A stretch of DNA of 64,000 bases from Pseudomonas sp. R28(2017) (GTDB taxonomy: Bacteria; Pseudomonadota; Gammaproteobacteria; Pseudomonadales; Pseudomonadaceae). The notes under the pieces were generated by a model. It had not been told where the DNA came from, ran no database searches, and saw only the letters and a program-made list of their open reading frames with translations. This document shows, piece after piece, positions 36,845-46,095 of the stretch. Position 1 is the first letter of the stretch. Each line of letters starts with the position of its first letter. The stretch covers positions 62,001 to 126,000 of the forward strand of contig NZ_NEHW01000002.1 in assembly GCF_002112505.1 (NCBI RefSeq), given 5' to 3'. The position numbers and the translations under genes are program-made.

Positions 36845-37417
36845 TCACTGCTCCATCATCTCCGGGTCCATCACTGGCATCTTCGGTGTGCCCGGTGCCG
36901 TGACCTTCAGCAGCAGTGCCAGGTGGCCGCCATCGAGGAAGGTCAGCAGGCCGCTTTTCATGTTGCTGTTGCTCTGCTTGAACTGCTCGCTCTGCAGTAC
37001 GTTGCCGTTGCTGTCGAGCTGGTTGACCCAGAAGTTGGCGGCTACGGCGATGAAGCGACCCTCGGTGATGCTCAGGTTGCCTTCGATCGGGAAGTGGCCG
37101 AACTGCTCTGCGCCTGAACCCAGGGCGATGCGGCTCGGCTCGCTGCCAACCGGTTGCTGCCAGGCTTTGTGCAGCAGCACGGTGTAGTCGGCGGTGGCCT
37201 CCAGCCGGGTGGCCTCGTCCTGCAGCGCCAACGGGCGTTCGGCGCCTTTGTCCAGGCGTGGGGCGCCCGCGCTCCAGTCTTCCGGGGCGAACGGGCTGGT
37301 GAAGGCGGGCACGCTGTTCTGCCGCACCAGAATCATTTCCACCTGATACATGCCTTCGGCGAAGGCGGCTGGCGCGAACAGCGCGATCAGCAGGGTCAGG
37401 CAACGGATGCTACGCAT
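36845..37417 (-). CDS. csiV: CsiV family periplasmic protein
   Basis: A 190-residue secreted protein with signal peptide MRSIRCLTLLIALFAPAAFA, followed by the CsiV region (YQVEMILVRQNSV, SEPSRIALG, HFPIEGNLSITEGRFIAVAANFWV). In Vibrio cholerae CsiV is an outer-membrane lipoprotein needed for type VI secretion and its homologue binds peptidoglycan; this version has no lipobox, and no type VI genes are nearby. It sits nine bases after mfd and four before the helicase gene, in one minus-strand operon. Confidence 0.82.
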   Translation of the reverse strand: MRSIRCLTLLIALFAPAAFAEGMYQVEMILVRQNSVPAFTSPFAPEDWSAGAPRLDKGAERPLALQDEATRLEATADYTVLLHKAWQQPVGSEPSRIALGSGAEQFGHFPIEGNLSITEGRFIAVAANFWVNQLDSNGNVLQSEQFKQSNSNMKSGLLTFLDGGHLALLLKVTAPGTPKMPVMDPEMMEQ

Positions 37418-37426
37418 GGATCTTCC

Positions 37427-40400
37427 TTAGGCAGGCTGTGGGGTCAGGCGCTCGAACAGCGCCTCCAGGGTATTGAAGCGTTCTTCGGGGCGTTCCATCG
37501 GGACCAGGAAACGGAACTGCGTGGCGCCTTCGAACTTGTAGCGTTTGGGCTGGCCCTGGATCAGCTTGATCAGGGTCAGCGGGTCGACCGGGGTCTCGGC
37601 CTCGAATTCGAGCTTGCCGCCATTGGGGCCGGCGTCGACTTTCTTGATGCCGAGCGTTTCCGCCTGCAGCTTGAGCAAGGTCAGGCGCATCAGGTTCTTG
37701 GTCGGCTCGGGGAGCAGGCCGAAGCGGTCGATCATCTCCACTTGCAGGTCCTTGAGGCCGTCTTCGTCGGCCGCCGAGGCGATGCGCTTGTAGAGGATCA
37801 GGCGCGCATGCACGTCGGGCAGGTAGTCCTCGGGGATCAGTGCCGGCAGGCGCAGGTTGATTTCCGGGCCGCCGCCCAGCGGTTGCTCGAGGTTTGGCTG
37901 GGTACCTTTGCGGATGGCCTTGACCGCGCGTTCGAGCATTTCCATGTACAGGGTGAAGCCCACCGCCTGGATCTGCCCGCTCTGGCCTTCGCCCAGCAGT
38001 TCGCCGGCACCGCGGATTTCCAGGTCGTTGGTGGCCAGGACGAAGCCGGCACCCAGGTCCTGGGTGTTGGCGATGGCTTCCAGGCGTTTCTCGGCGTCGG
38101 CGCTGATCTTCTGCCGCTGTGGCGTCAGCAGGTAGGCGTAGGCCTGGTGGTGGCTGCGGCCGACACGGCCACGCAGCTGGTGCAACTGGGCCAGGCCGAA
38201 CTTGTCGGCGCGCTCGATGACGATGGTGTTGGCGCTCGGCACGTCGATGCCGGTCTCGATGATGGTCGAGGCGATCAGCACGTTGAAGCGCTTGTGGTAG
38301 AAGTCGCTCATCACCTGTTCCAGTTCGCGCTCGCGCATCTGCCCGTGGCCGATGCCGATACGCGCTTCCGGGACCAGCTCGGCCAGTTCGGCGGCGCACT
38401 TCTCGATGGTTTTCACGTCGTTGTGCAGGTAGTACACCTGGCCGCCGCGCAACAGCTCACGCAGCAGCGCTTCCTTGACCGTGCTCTTGTTCTGCTCCAT
38501 GACGAAGGTGCGCACCGACAGGCGCCGCGCCGGCGGGGTGGCGATGATCGACAGGTCGCGCATGCCCGCCACCGCCATGTTCAGCGTGCGCGGGATCGGT
38601 GTGGCGGTCAGGGTGAGGATGTCCACCTCGCTGCGCAGGGCCTTGAGCTGCTCCTTCTGGCGCACACCGAAGCGGTGCTCCTCGTCGATGATCGCCAGGC
38701 CCAGGTCCTTGAAGCGCACGTCATCCTGCAGCAGCTTGTGGGTGCCGATGAGGATGTCGATCTTGCCTTCGGCAAGGTCGGCGGCGGCGGCGGCCACTTC
38801 CTTGGCCGACTTGAAGCGGCTCATCACCTCGACCTTCACCGGCCATTCGGCGAAGCGGTCGCGGAAGCTGTTGTAGTGCTGCTGGGCGAGCAGGGTGGTC
38901 GGCACCAGCACCGCCACCTGGCGGCCGCTGTGCACGGCGATGAAGGCTGCGCGCATGGCCACTTCGGTCTTGCCGAAACCGACGTCGCCGCACACCAGGC
39001 GGTCCATCGGCTTGGGCGCCAGCATGTCGACCCGCACCGCCTCGATGGCCGCTTGCTGGTCGGGGGTTTCCTCGAACGGGAAGCCTGCGCTGAAAGTGGC
39101 GTAGTCGGCGGCCGGGTCGGCAAACGCATAGCCCTTGCGCGCGGCGCGGCGGGCGTAGATGTCGAGCAACTCGGCCGCCACGTCGCGAACCTGCTCGGCG
39201 GCCTTGCGCTTGGCTTTCTGCCAGGCTTCGGAGCCCAGCCGGTGCAGCGGCGCCAGGGCGTCATCGCTGCCGGTGTAGCGGGCGATCAGGTGCAGGTTGG
39301 CCACCGGCACGTACAGCTTGGCGCCCTCGGCGTATTCCAGGGTGAGGAATTCGGCGGCCTGGCCGTCGATTTCCAGGGTGGCCAGGCCCAGGTAGCGGCC
39401 CACGCCATGGTCGATGTGCACCACCGGCGCGCCTTCGCGCAGCTCGGTGAGGTTCTTGATCACCGCGTCGTTGGCGGCCTCGCCACGCTTTTCGCGGCGC
39501 CGGCGTTGCATCACGCGCTGGCCGAACAGCGGGCTCTCGGCAACCAGTGCGACGGCCGGGTCATCCAGTAGCAGGCCATCGTCCAGCGGGGCGATGGTGA
39601 TTGCCAGGCGCTCGCGGCCGGTAATGAAGTCGGCCCAGCCGTCGACCGTCTGCGGGCGCAGCTTGAGGCGTTCGAGCAGCTCCAGCAGCACCTCGCGGCG
39701 GCCCGCCGATTCGGCGGTGAACAGCACGCGGCCGCTGAACTGGTCGAGGAATTCGGCCAGCGCCGCCAACGGCTGGTTGGCCTTGGCTTCGATGGCCAGG
39801 TTGGGCAGGGCGCGCGCGGGGAATCGCTCGCGGCCGGCGCCGGCTTCGATGTCGTCGGCGCTGACCACCACCCGTGGCCACTGCTTGAGCTGGGCGAAGC
39901 AGTCTTCCACGGGCAGGAACAGTTCGGCCGGCGGCAGCAGCGGGCGGGTCAGGTCGCCACGGCGCTCCTCATAGCGCCCGCGCACGTCGTTCCAGAAGTG
40001 CTCGGCGGCCTGCTCGACACCCGGCAGCGAGAACACCTGGGTGTCGGCGGGCAGGTAGTCGAACAGAGTCGCGGTTTCTTCGAAGAACAGTGGCAGGTAG
40101 TACTCGATGCCGGCAGGGATGATGCCGCTGGCCAGGTCCTGAAAGATCGCGCTGCGGCGGAAGTCGACATCGAAACGTTCGCGGAAACGCGCCTTGAAGC
40201 GGGTCACCTCTTCCTTCTGCATGGGGAACTCGCGCGCCGGCAGCAGGCGGATCGAGTCGACCTTGTCGATCGAGCGCTGGGTCTCCGGGTCGAAGGTGCG
40301 CAGGGTTTCGATCTCGTCATCGAACAGGTCGATGCGATAAGGCAGCTTGCTGCCCATCGGGAACAGGTCGATCAGTGCGCCACGCACGGCGAACTCACCA

Positions 40401-40876
40401 TGCTCGTAGACCGTGTCGACGCAGCGGTAGCCGGTAGCCTCCAGGCGCGTGCGCATCTGCTCGACGTCGATGGTCTGGCCCACGTCCAGCACCAGGCTGC
40501 TGCCGAGCAGGAAACGGGTCGGTGCCAGGCGGTGCAGTGCGGTGGTGATCGGCACTACCAGAATGCCGTGGCTCAGCTCCGGCAGCCGGTAGAGGCTGGC
40601 GATGCGCTGGGAAATGATGTCCTGGTGCGGCGAGAACAGGTCGTAGGGCAGGGTTTCCCAATCGGGGAACGGCAGCACCGGCAGGTCCGGGGCAAAGAAG
40701 CGAAGCTCCTGTTCCAGACGATCGGCGGCCTGGCTGTCGGCGGTCAGCAGCAGCGTAAAGCGGCCCGCGCTGCTGGCGGCCTCGGCGATGGCCAGGCTGA
40801 GGGCGGCACCGGGCAGGTTGCCCCAGGTTTGTTTGCCGGCCGTGGCCGACATTTGCGGTAGGCGCAGAACTGACAC
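37427..40876 (-). CDS. mfd: Transcription-repair coupling factor Mfd
   Basis: Mfd removes RNA polymerase stalled at DNA lesions and recruits UvrA for strand-specific repair. The 1149 residues include the N-terminal UvrB-like module, the RNA-polymerase-interacting domain (IDHGVGRYLGLATLEIDGQ), and a RecG-like translocase with DRLVCGDVGFGKTEVAMRAA (Walker A), IDEEHRFGVRQKEQLK (DEEH box) and the TRG region (LHQLRGRVGRSHHQAYAYLL). The start is a GTG at 40876 (SVLRLPQM), which gives the usual length; an ATG nine codons further in is possible. It heads the mfd-csiV-helicase operon, divergent from gap. Confidence 0.95.
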   Translation of the reverse strand: MSVLRLPQMSATAGKQTWGNLPGAALSLAIAEAASSAGRFTLLLTADSQAADRLEQELRFFAPDLPVLPFPDWETLPYDLFSPHQDIISQRIASLYRLPELSHGILVVPITTALHRLAPTRFLLGSSLVLDVGQTIDVEQMRTRLEATGYRCVDTVYEHGEFAVRGALIDLFPMGSKLPYRIDLFDDEIETLRTFDPETQRSIDKVDSIRLLPAREFPMQKEEVTRFKARFRERFDVDFRRSAIFQDLASGIIPAGIEYYLPLFFEETATLFDYLPADTQVFSLPGVEQAAEHFWNDVRGRYEERRGDLTRPLLPPAELFLPVEDCFAQLKQWPRVVVSADDIEAGAGRERFPARALPNLAIEAKANQPLAALAEFLDQFSGRVLFTAESAGRREVLLELLERLKLRPQTVDGWADFITGRERLAITIAPLDDGLLLDDPAVALVAESPLFGQRVMQRRRREKRGEAANDAVIKNLTELREGAPVVHIDHGVGRYLGLATLEIDGQAAEFLTLEYAEGAKLYVPVANLHLIARYTGSDDALAPLHRLGSEAWQKAKRKAAEQVRDVAAELLDIYARRAARKGYAFADPAADYATFSAGFPFEETPDQQAAIEAVRVDMLAPKPMDRLVCGDVGFGKTEVAMRAAFIAVHSGRQVAVLVPTTLLAQQHYNSFRDRFAEWPVKVEVMSRFKSAKEVAAAAADLAEGKIDILIGTHKLLQDDVRFKDLGLAIIDEEHRFGVRQKEQLKALRSEVDILTLTATPIPRTLNMAVAGMRDLSIIATPPARRLSVRTFVMEQNKSTVKEALLRELLRGGQVYYLHNDVKTIEKCAAELAELVPEARIGIGHGQMRERELEQVMSDFYHKRFNVLIASTIIETGIDVPSANTIVIERADKFGLAQLHQLRGRVGRSHHQAYAYLLTPQRQKISADAEKRLEAIANTQDLGAGFVLATNDLEIRGAGELLGEGQSGQIQAVGFTLYMEMLERAVKAIRKGTQPNLEQPLGGGPEINLRLPALIPEDYLPDVHARLILYKRIASAADEDGLKDLQVEMIDRFGLLPEPTKNLMRLTLLKLQAETLGIKKVDAGPNGGKLEFEAETPVDPLTLIKLIQGQPKRYKFEGATQFRFLVPMERPEERFNTLEALFERLTPQPA

Positions 40877-40991
40877 GGGAGATTGCACTCCAAGCGTTGC
40901 GGCAAAGAGATCGATTGTACCGGTGACGGTGCCTGCTGTCAGGCTCGACAGGCCATGAACAGCGGGCTTTGCCATCGGCGACAGGCGCTCA

Positions 40992-41020
40992 TTGCCGGTT
41001 ACGCACAGGGGCGTCATAAT
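40992..41020 (+). promoter_or_regulatory. Sigma-70 promoter of the gap gene
   Basis: TTGCCG (40992-40997), a 17-base spacer and CATAAT (41015-41020) form a good promoter about 40 bases before the gap start. It lies in the 183-bp divergent space between mfd and gap. Confidence 0.65.
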
Positions 41021-41059
41021 GTAGCCCCTTTTTTCTGTCCCTACATGTGGAAGGTTCCC

Positions 41060-42508
41060 GTGACTCAGAAGCCCGACCAGTGTCTTGGTGAGTGGATCGA
41101 TCGTGAAGCGTTGGCTGAAGCGATGATCCCGCTTATCGGTCAGCTCTACCGCAACAACAATGTGGTGAGCTCGATTTATGGCCGTAGCCTGATCAACCGT
41201 TCGGTTATCTCGATCCTCAAAGCCCACCGCTTTGCGCGTCACCGTCAGACCGACGAGACCGAACTGTCCGTACACGAGACATTCCCCCTGCTCAAGGCCA
41301 TCAGCGAGCTGAAACTGGGCGCCGCTTCGGTCGACCTGGGCAAGCTGGCCAACAAGTTCAAGCAGGAAGGCAACGGCCGCACTGCCGAGCAGTTCGTCCG
41401 TGAAGAACTGGCCGACGTGGTTGGCCAGCAGAACGCTTCGGCCCGCAAGGGTACCGACGTCGTCCTGTACGGCTTCGGCCGCATCGGCCGCCTGCTGGCG
41501 CGCATCCTGATCGAAAAGACCGGTGGTGGCGACGGCCTGCGCCTGCGTGCCATCGTCGTGCGCAAAGGCGCCGAGAACGATCTGGTCAAGCGTGCCAGCC
41601 TGCTGCGCCGTGACTCGGTGCATGGCCCGTTCGATGGCACCATCACCATCGACGAAGCCAACAACACCCTCACCGCCAACGGCAACCTGATCCAGATCAT
41701 CTACGCCAAGAGCCCGAGCGAAGTCGACTACACCCAGTACGGCATCGAAAACGCGCTGATCGTCGACAACACCGGCGTATGGCGTGACGCCGACGGCCTG
41801 GGCCAGCACCTGGCCTGCCCGGGCGCTGCCCGCGTGATCCTCACCGCACCTGGCAAGGGCGCGCTGAAGAACATCGTGCACGGCATCAACCACGGCGACA
41901 TCACTGCCGATGACAAGATCATCTCGGCAGCGTCCTGCACCACCAACGCCATCGTGCCGGTGCTCAAGGCCATCAACGACCAGTACGGCATCGTCAACGG
42001 CCACGTCGAAACCGTTCACTCGTTCACCAACGACCAGAACCTGATCGACAACTTCCACAAGGGCAGCCGCCGTGGCCGTGCCGCGCCGCTGAACATGGTC
42101 ATCACCGAAACCGGCGCCGCCACCGCTGCCGCCAAGGCACTGCCAGTGCTCAAGGGCAAGCTGACCGGCAACGCCATTCGCGTTCCGACGCCGAACGTTT
42201 CGATGGCCATTCTCAACCTGAACCTCGAGAAGCCGACCACCCGCGACGAGATCAACGAGTACCTGCGCCAGACCGCCATGCACTCGGAACTGCACAAGCA
42301 GATCGACTACGTCAGCTCGCAGGAAGTGGTTTCGACCGACTTCGTCGGTTCGCGCCACGCCGGTGTGGTGGATGCCGAGGCGACCATCGCCAACGACAAC
42401 CGCGTTGTCCTGTACGTCTGGTACGACAACGAATTCGGTTACAGCTGCCAGGTGGTTCGCGTGATGGAAGAGATGTCGGGTGTGAACCCGCCAGCGTTTC
42501 CACGCTGA
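41060..42508 (+). CDS. gap: Glyceraldehyde-3-phosphate dehydrogenase with N-terminal extension
   Basis: This class of GAPDH (called GapB or Gap-2 in pseudomonads) interconverts glyceraldehyde-3-phosphate and 1,3-bisphosphoglycerate and is linked to gluconeogenic growth. The protein is about 482 residues, long for the family: roughly 125 extra N-terminal residues precede the NAD-binding start VVLYGFGRIGRLLARIL. The catalytic Cys lies in SAASCTTNAIVPVL and the C-terminus has WYDNEFGYSCQVVRV. The start is a judgement: GTG at 41060 has GGAAGG five bases upstream, whereas the in-frame ATG at 41045 (MWKVPVTQ), which would give 487 residues, has none. Confidence 0.92.
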   Translation: MTQKPDQCLGEWIDREALAEAMIPLIGQLYRNNNVVSSIYGRSLINRSVISILKAHRFARHRQTDETELSVHETFPLLKAISELKLGAASVDLGKLANKFKQEGNGRTAEQFVREELADVVGQQNASARKGTDVVLYGFGRIGRLLARILIEKTGGGDGLRLRAIVVRKGAENDLVKRASLLRRDSVHGPFDGTITIDEANNTLTANGNLIQIIYAKSPSEVDYTQYGIENALIVDNTGVWRDADGLGQHLACPGAARVILTAPGKGALKNIVHGINHGDITADDKIISAASCTTNAIVPVLKAINDQYGIVNGHVETVHSFTNDQNLIDNFHKGSRRGRAAPLNMVITETGAATAAAKALPVLKGKLTGNAIRVPTPNVSMAILNLNLEKPTTRDEINEYLRQTAMHSELHKQIDYVSSQEVVSTDFVGSRHAGVVDAEATIANDNRVVLYVWYDNEFGYSCQVVRVMEEMSGVNPPAFPR

Positions 42509-42526
42509 TCCGCTTGTAAGCGCATG

Positions 42527-42560
42527 AAAAAACGGGAACCTTCGGGTTCCCGTTTTTTTT
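42527..42560 (+). terminator. Rho-independent terminator of gap with UUCG tetraloop
   Basis: AAAAAACGGGAACC, loop TTCG, then GGTTCCCGTTTTTTTT form a stem of at least 8 GC-rich pairs extended by A-T pairs and a run of eight T residues. One of the clearest terminators in the window. Confidence 0.95.
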
Positions 42561-42583
42561 GCCTGACATTTGTTGTCGTTGTG

Positions 42584-42681
42584 CCGGCCTTTTCGCGGGC
42601 AAGCCCGCTCCCACAGGGATACCACTGGTTTCAAGGCTTGTGATATCCCTGTGGAAGCGGGCTTGCCCGCGAAAAGGCCGG
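42584..42681. repeat. Inverted REP pair between gap and apbE
   Basis: CCGGCCTTTTCGCGGGCAAG at the left and its complement at 42662-42681 enclose a pair of REPs in inverted order. The right end lies only 23 bases before the apbE start codon, so the element occupies the apbE leader. Confidence 0.9.
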
Positions 42682-42704
42682 TACAGACGATCGAGATCTC
42701 GATA

Positions 42705-43703
42705 TTGCGTGCATTACTTTCAATCCTGCTGATGCTCCTGACCGCCTGCAATCAGGGCCCGACCCTGGAGCGCCTCGGCGGCCCGACCATGGGCAGCAGC
42801 TACAGCATCCAGTACGTCCGCGAGCCTGGCGGCCCGGCACCGGCCCAGGTCCAGGCGGCGGTCGAGGCCATCCTCAACGACATCGACCAGCATTATTCGA
42901 CCTATCGCGGCGATTCCACCGTCAGCCAGTTCAACCTGCTGCCCGCCAACCAGTGCATGGCCTTGCCGCCCGACATGCTCGAACTGGTCGCCCTCGGCCA
43001 GCACCTGGCCGAACTGAGCGACGGCGCTTTCGACCTCACTGTCGAACCGCTGCTCGACCTCTGGGGTTTCGGCCCGCAGGCCCGCCATGAGCAGGTGCCC
43101 GACCCGCAGGCTCTGGCCCTGGCCCGTGAGCGCGTCGGCTACCGCCACTTGCGCATCGACGGCCAGGCACTGTGCAAGGATGCCCCGGTGCAGCTGGACT
43201 TCAACAGCATCGCCGCCGGCCACGCTGTCGACCTGATCGCCGAGCGCCTGCGCGCCATGGGTGTGACCCGTTTTGTCGCCGAAGTCACCGGCGAGCTCAA
43301 GGCCGCGGGCCGCAAGCCCGACGGCAGCCCCTGGCGCATCGCCCTGGAGTTGCCGCGCGAAGACCGCCAGATCGCCCGCCAGATCATCCCGGTCAATGGC
43401 CTGGGGGTGTCGACCTCGGGTGACTATCGCCACTATTTCGAGGAGAATGGCCGGCGCTATTCGCACACCTTCGATGCCCGCCTCGGGCGCCCGGTCGACC
43501 ACGACCTGGCCGCGGTTACCGTGCTTGAACGCTCGACGCTGCAGGCCGATGGTTATTCGACCCTGCTGCTGATCCTGGGGCCGGAGCGCGGCTGGGATTT
43601 TGCCGTGGCCCATGATCTGGCCGCGGTTTTGGTGACTCGGGCCGAAGGTGGCTTCGTCTCCCGAGCTACCCCCGCGTTCGAGCAGGCGGTGAAAGGCGAT
43701 TGA
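42705..43703 (+). CDS. apbE: FAD:protein FMN transferase, ApbE family lipoprotein
   Basis: ApbE attaches FMN covalently to threonines of periplasmic proteins such as NqrB, NqrC and RnfG. The 332-residue protein has a short signal and lipobox (LLTAC, Cys15), then the family blocks GPTMGSSYSIQYV, DISTYRGDSTVSQFN-type region and DFNSIAAGHAVDLIAERL, and TSGDYRHYFE with the Mg-binding region GRPVDHDLAAVTVL. No ATG gives a normal signal peptide; TTG at 42705 does (an ATG ten codons in would remove most of it). In P. aeruginosa the matching place between gap and sth holds the nqr operon; here only apbE is left. Confidence 0.88.
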   Translation: MRALLSILLMLLTACNQGPTLERLGGPTMGSSYSIQYVREPGGPAPAQVQAAVEAILNDIDQHYSTYRGDSTVSQFNLLPANQCMALPPDMLELVALGQHLAELSDGAFDLTVEPLLDLWGFGPQARHEQVPDPQALALARERVGYRHLRIDGQALCKDAPVQLDFNSIAAGHAVDLIAERLRAMGVTRFVAEVTGELKAAGRKPDGSPWRIALELPREDRQIARQIIPVNGLGVSTSGDYRHYFEENGRRYSHTFDARLGRPVDHDLAAVTVLERSTLQADGYSTLLLILGPERGWDFAVAHDLAAVLVTRAEGGFVSRATPAFEQAVKGD

Positions 43704-43905
43704 AAGCGTTGGCAGGGATGATCGCCGCCAGGGATCGGTGAATGACATGTAGTGCAGGCAAAATTGGCCTACGACGCGACCAAGGGTTAATGTGCGCGGC
43801 GTTCACGCTTGATTAGACTGCACCCGAATTTTCTCATGACGCCCCGGCGGCATGATCGAGTCCCGCGGGTAACCGTAACCCCGGGCCAGTTCTGAAGGAG
43901 TACGC

Positions 43906-45300
43906 ATGGCTGTCTACAACTACGACGTAGTGGTGCTGGGTTCCGGCCCGGCCGGTGAAGGCGCGGCAATGAACGCCGCCAAAGCGGGGCGCAAGGTGGC
44001 AATGGTCGACAGCCGCCGTCAGGTCGGCGGCAACTGCACCCACCTGGGCACCATCCCGTCCAAGGCGCTGCGTCACTCGGTGCGGCAGATCATGCAGTTC
44101 AACACCAACCCGATGTTCCGTGCCATCGGTGAGCCGCGCTGGTTCTCGTTCCCTGACGTGCTCAAGAGCGCCGAGAAGGTCATCGCCAAGCAGGTCGCTT
44201 CGCGTACCGGCTACTACGCCCGCAACCGCGTCGATGTGTTCTTCGGCACCGGCAGCTTCGCCGACGAGCAGACCGTCGAAGTGGTCTGCCCCAACGGTGT
44301 GGTGGAAAAGCTCAACGCCAAGCACATCATCATCGCCACCGGCTCGCGCCCGTACCGCCCGGCCGACATCGACTTCCACCACCCACGCGTCTATGACAGC
44401 GATACCATCCTCAGCCTCAGCCACACCCCGCGCAAGCTGATCGTCTACGGCGCCGGCGTGATCGGTTGCGAGTACGCCTCGATCTTCAGTGGCCTGGGCG
44501 TGCTGGTGGAACTGGTCGACAACCGCGGCCAGTTGCTGAGCTTCCTGGACTCGGAAATTTCCCAGGCGCTGAGCTACCACTTCAGCAACAACAACATCAC
44601 CGTACGCCACAACGAGGAGTACGAGCGGGTCGAGGGCCTGGACAACGGGGTGATCCTGCACCTGAAGTCGGGCAAGAAGATCAAGGCCGACGCCTTGCTG
44701 TGGTGCAACGGCCGTACCGGCAACACCGACAAGCTGGGCCTGGAAAACATCGGCATCAAGGTCAACAGCCGCGGCCAGATCGAGGTCGACGAGGCCTACC
44801 GCACCACCGTGCCGAACATCTACGGCGCCGGTGACGTGATCGGCTGGCCAAGCCTGGCCAGTGCTGCCCACGACCAGGGCCGTTCGGCCGCTGGCAGCAT
44901 CGTCGACAACGGCAGCTGGCGCTTCGTCAACGACGTGCCGACCGGCATCTACACCATCCCGGAGATCAGCTCGATCGGCAAGAACGAGCAAGAGCTGACC
45001 CAGGCCAAGGTGCCTTACGAAGTGGGCAAGGCGTTCTTCAAGAGCATGGCGCGTGCGCAGATCGCCGGCGAGCCGCAAGGCATGCTGAAGATCCTGTTCC
45101 ACCGCGAAACCCTGGAAATCCTCGGCGTGCACTGCTTCGGCTACCAGGCTTCGGAAATCGTTCACATCGGCCAGGCGATCATGAACCAGCCGGGCGAGCA
45201 GAACAATCTGAAGTACTTCGTCAACACCACGTTCAACTACCCGACCATGGCCGAAGCCTATCGGGTAGCTGCCTACGACGGCCTGAACCGGCTTTTTTAA
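43906..45300 (+). CDS. sthA: Soluble pyridine nucleotide transhydrogenase
   Basis: SthA (UdhA) balances NADH and NADPH pools in the cytoplasm. The 464-residue flavoprotein starts with the FAD-binding [21 protein letters not shown], and has [17 protein letters not shown] where related disulfide reductases carry a CxxxxC pair; loss of one cysteine is diagnostic of SthA. The NAD-binding motif [15 protein letters not shown] and C-terminal [17 protein letters not shown] are intact. The ATG at 43906 has GAAGGAG eight bases upstream. Confidence 0.96.
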   Translation: MAVYNYDVVVLGSGPAGEGAAMNAAKAGRKVAMVDSRRQVGGNCTHLGTIPSKALRHSVRQIMQFNTNPMFRAIGEPRWFSFPDVLKSAEKVIAKQVASRTGYYARNRVDVFFGTGSFADEQTVEVVCPNGVVEKLNAKHIIIATGSRPYRPADIDFHHPRVYDSDTILSLSHTPRKLIVYGAGVIGCEYASIFSGLGVLVELVDNRGQLLSFLDSEISQALSYHFSNNNITVRHNEEYERVEGLDNGVILHLKSGKKIKADALLWCNGRTGNTDKLGLENIGIKVNSRGQIEVDEAYRTTVPNIYGAGDVIGWPSLASAAHDQGRSAAGSIVDNGSWRFVNDVPTGIYTIPEISSIGKNEQELTQAKVPYEVGKAFFKSMARAQIAGEPQGMLKILFHRETLEILGVHCFGYQASEIVHIGQAIMNQPGEQNNLKYFVNTTFNYPTMAEAYRVAAYDGLNRLF

Positions 45301-45348
45301 GCGGCTCCGGCCGGTGGCCTGAGCCGGTCGGGGAGACCGATTTCAGCC

Positions 45349-46065
45349 CTACCCGAGGGTGGTCTTGGCCAAACCGGGAAAGTCTGTAATCAGGCTGTCC
45401 ACGCCAAAATCAGCGAGCCGGCGCATCAGTGCCGGTTCGTTGACCGTCCATACCGACACATGCAAGCCCTGGCCTTGTGCTTTGAGCAGGCGTTCAGGGG
45501 TGCACAGTGTCCAGTTCAATGCCAGCAGCTCGCAGCCATAGTTCTGCGCGACCTTCAGCGGGTCGAGCCAGGCGTACTCGGCAACCAGCCCGCGCTTCAC
45601 ATCCGGTACCAGCTCCTGGGCTGCACCCAGCACTTCCCGTGAACTGGAGGTGATGGTCACCTTGTCCAGCAGGCCGTACTGCTGCGCCAGTTCGCGGATC
45701 GCCAGCACGGTGGTGGCGGCGCGGGTGCGCGAGGCGCTCTTGACCTCCAGCTGCCAGTGCTCGAAAGCGCATTTCTCGAACAGCTCTTCGAGCTTCGGAA
45801 TAGGGCAGGGTTGAACGTGCCCGGGGCCGCCCTTGCGCGCATCGATGCGGACCAGTTCGGCGGCCGGGTGCTCGACCACCTTGCCGCGCCGGCCGGTGGT
45901 GCGCTTGAGGGTGGGGTCGTGGATCACCATCAGCTCGTTGTCGGCCGACAGGTGCAGGTCCAGTTCGCAGCGGTTGACGCCGTGGGACAGGCACTGCTGA
46001 AAACTCTTCAGGGTATTTTCGGGGGCTTCGCCCTTGGCGCCGCGGTGGCCGTAGATCAGGGTCAC
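45349..46065 (-). CDS. Glycerophosphodiester phosphodiesterase (cytoplasmic UgpQ type)
   Basis: A 238-residue GDPD-family enzyme hydrolysing glycerophosphodiesters to glycerol-3-phosphate and an alcohol. Motifs: IYGHRGAKGEAPENTLKSF with catalytic His and Glu, CELDLHLSADNELMVIHDPTLKRTTGRRG, and LEVKSAS. It lacks a signal peptide and so resembles cytoplasmic UgpQ more than periplasmic GlpQ, although genomes often label it glpQ. It is convergent with sthA and lies 30 bases after a PilZ gene on the same strand. Confidence 0.92.
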   Translation of the reverse strand: MTLIYGHRGAKGEAPENTLKSFQQCLSHGVNRCELDLHLSADNELMVIHDPTLKRTTGRRGKVVEHPAAELVRIDARKGGPGHVQPCPIPKLEELFEKCAFEHWQLEVKSASRTRAATTVLAIRELAQQYGLLDKVTITSSSREVLGAAQELVPDVKRGLVAEYAWLDPLKVAQNYGCELLALNWTLCTPERLLKAQGQGLHVSVWTVNEPALMRRLADFGVDSLITDFPGLAKTTLG

Positions 46066-46095
46066 GTTCGTTCCTTCAAATCAGGGGGATAGGGC

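Noticed and set aside
37154..39571. 805-residue plus-strand open frame opposite mfd
   Set aside because: Antisense shadow of mfd; low-complexity Gly/His/Val/Gln composition typical of antisense frames in high-GC genes.
40877..42751. Upstream 600-codon continuation of the mfd frame
   Set aside because: It is antisense to gap and the gap terminator; mfd has a normal-length start at the GTG at 40876.
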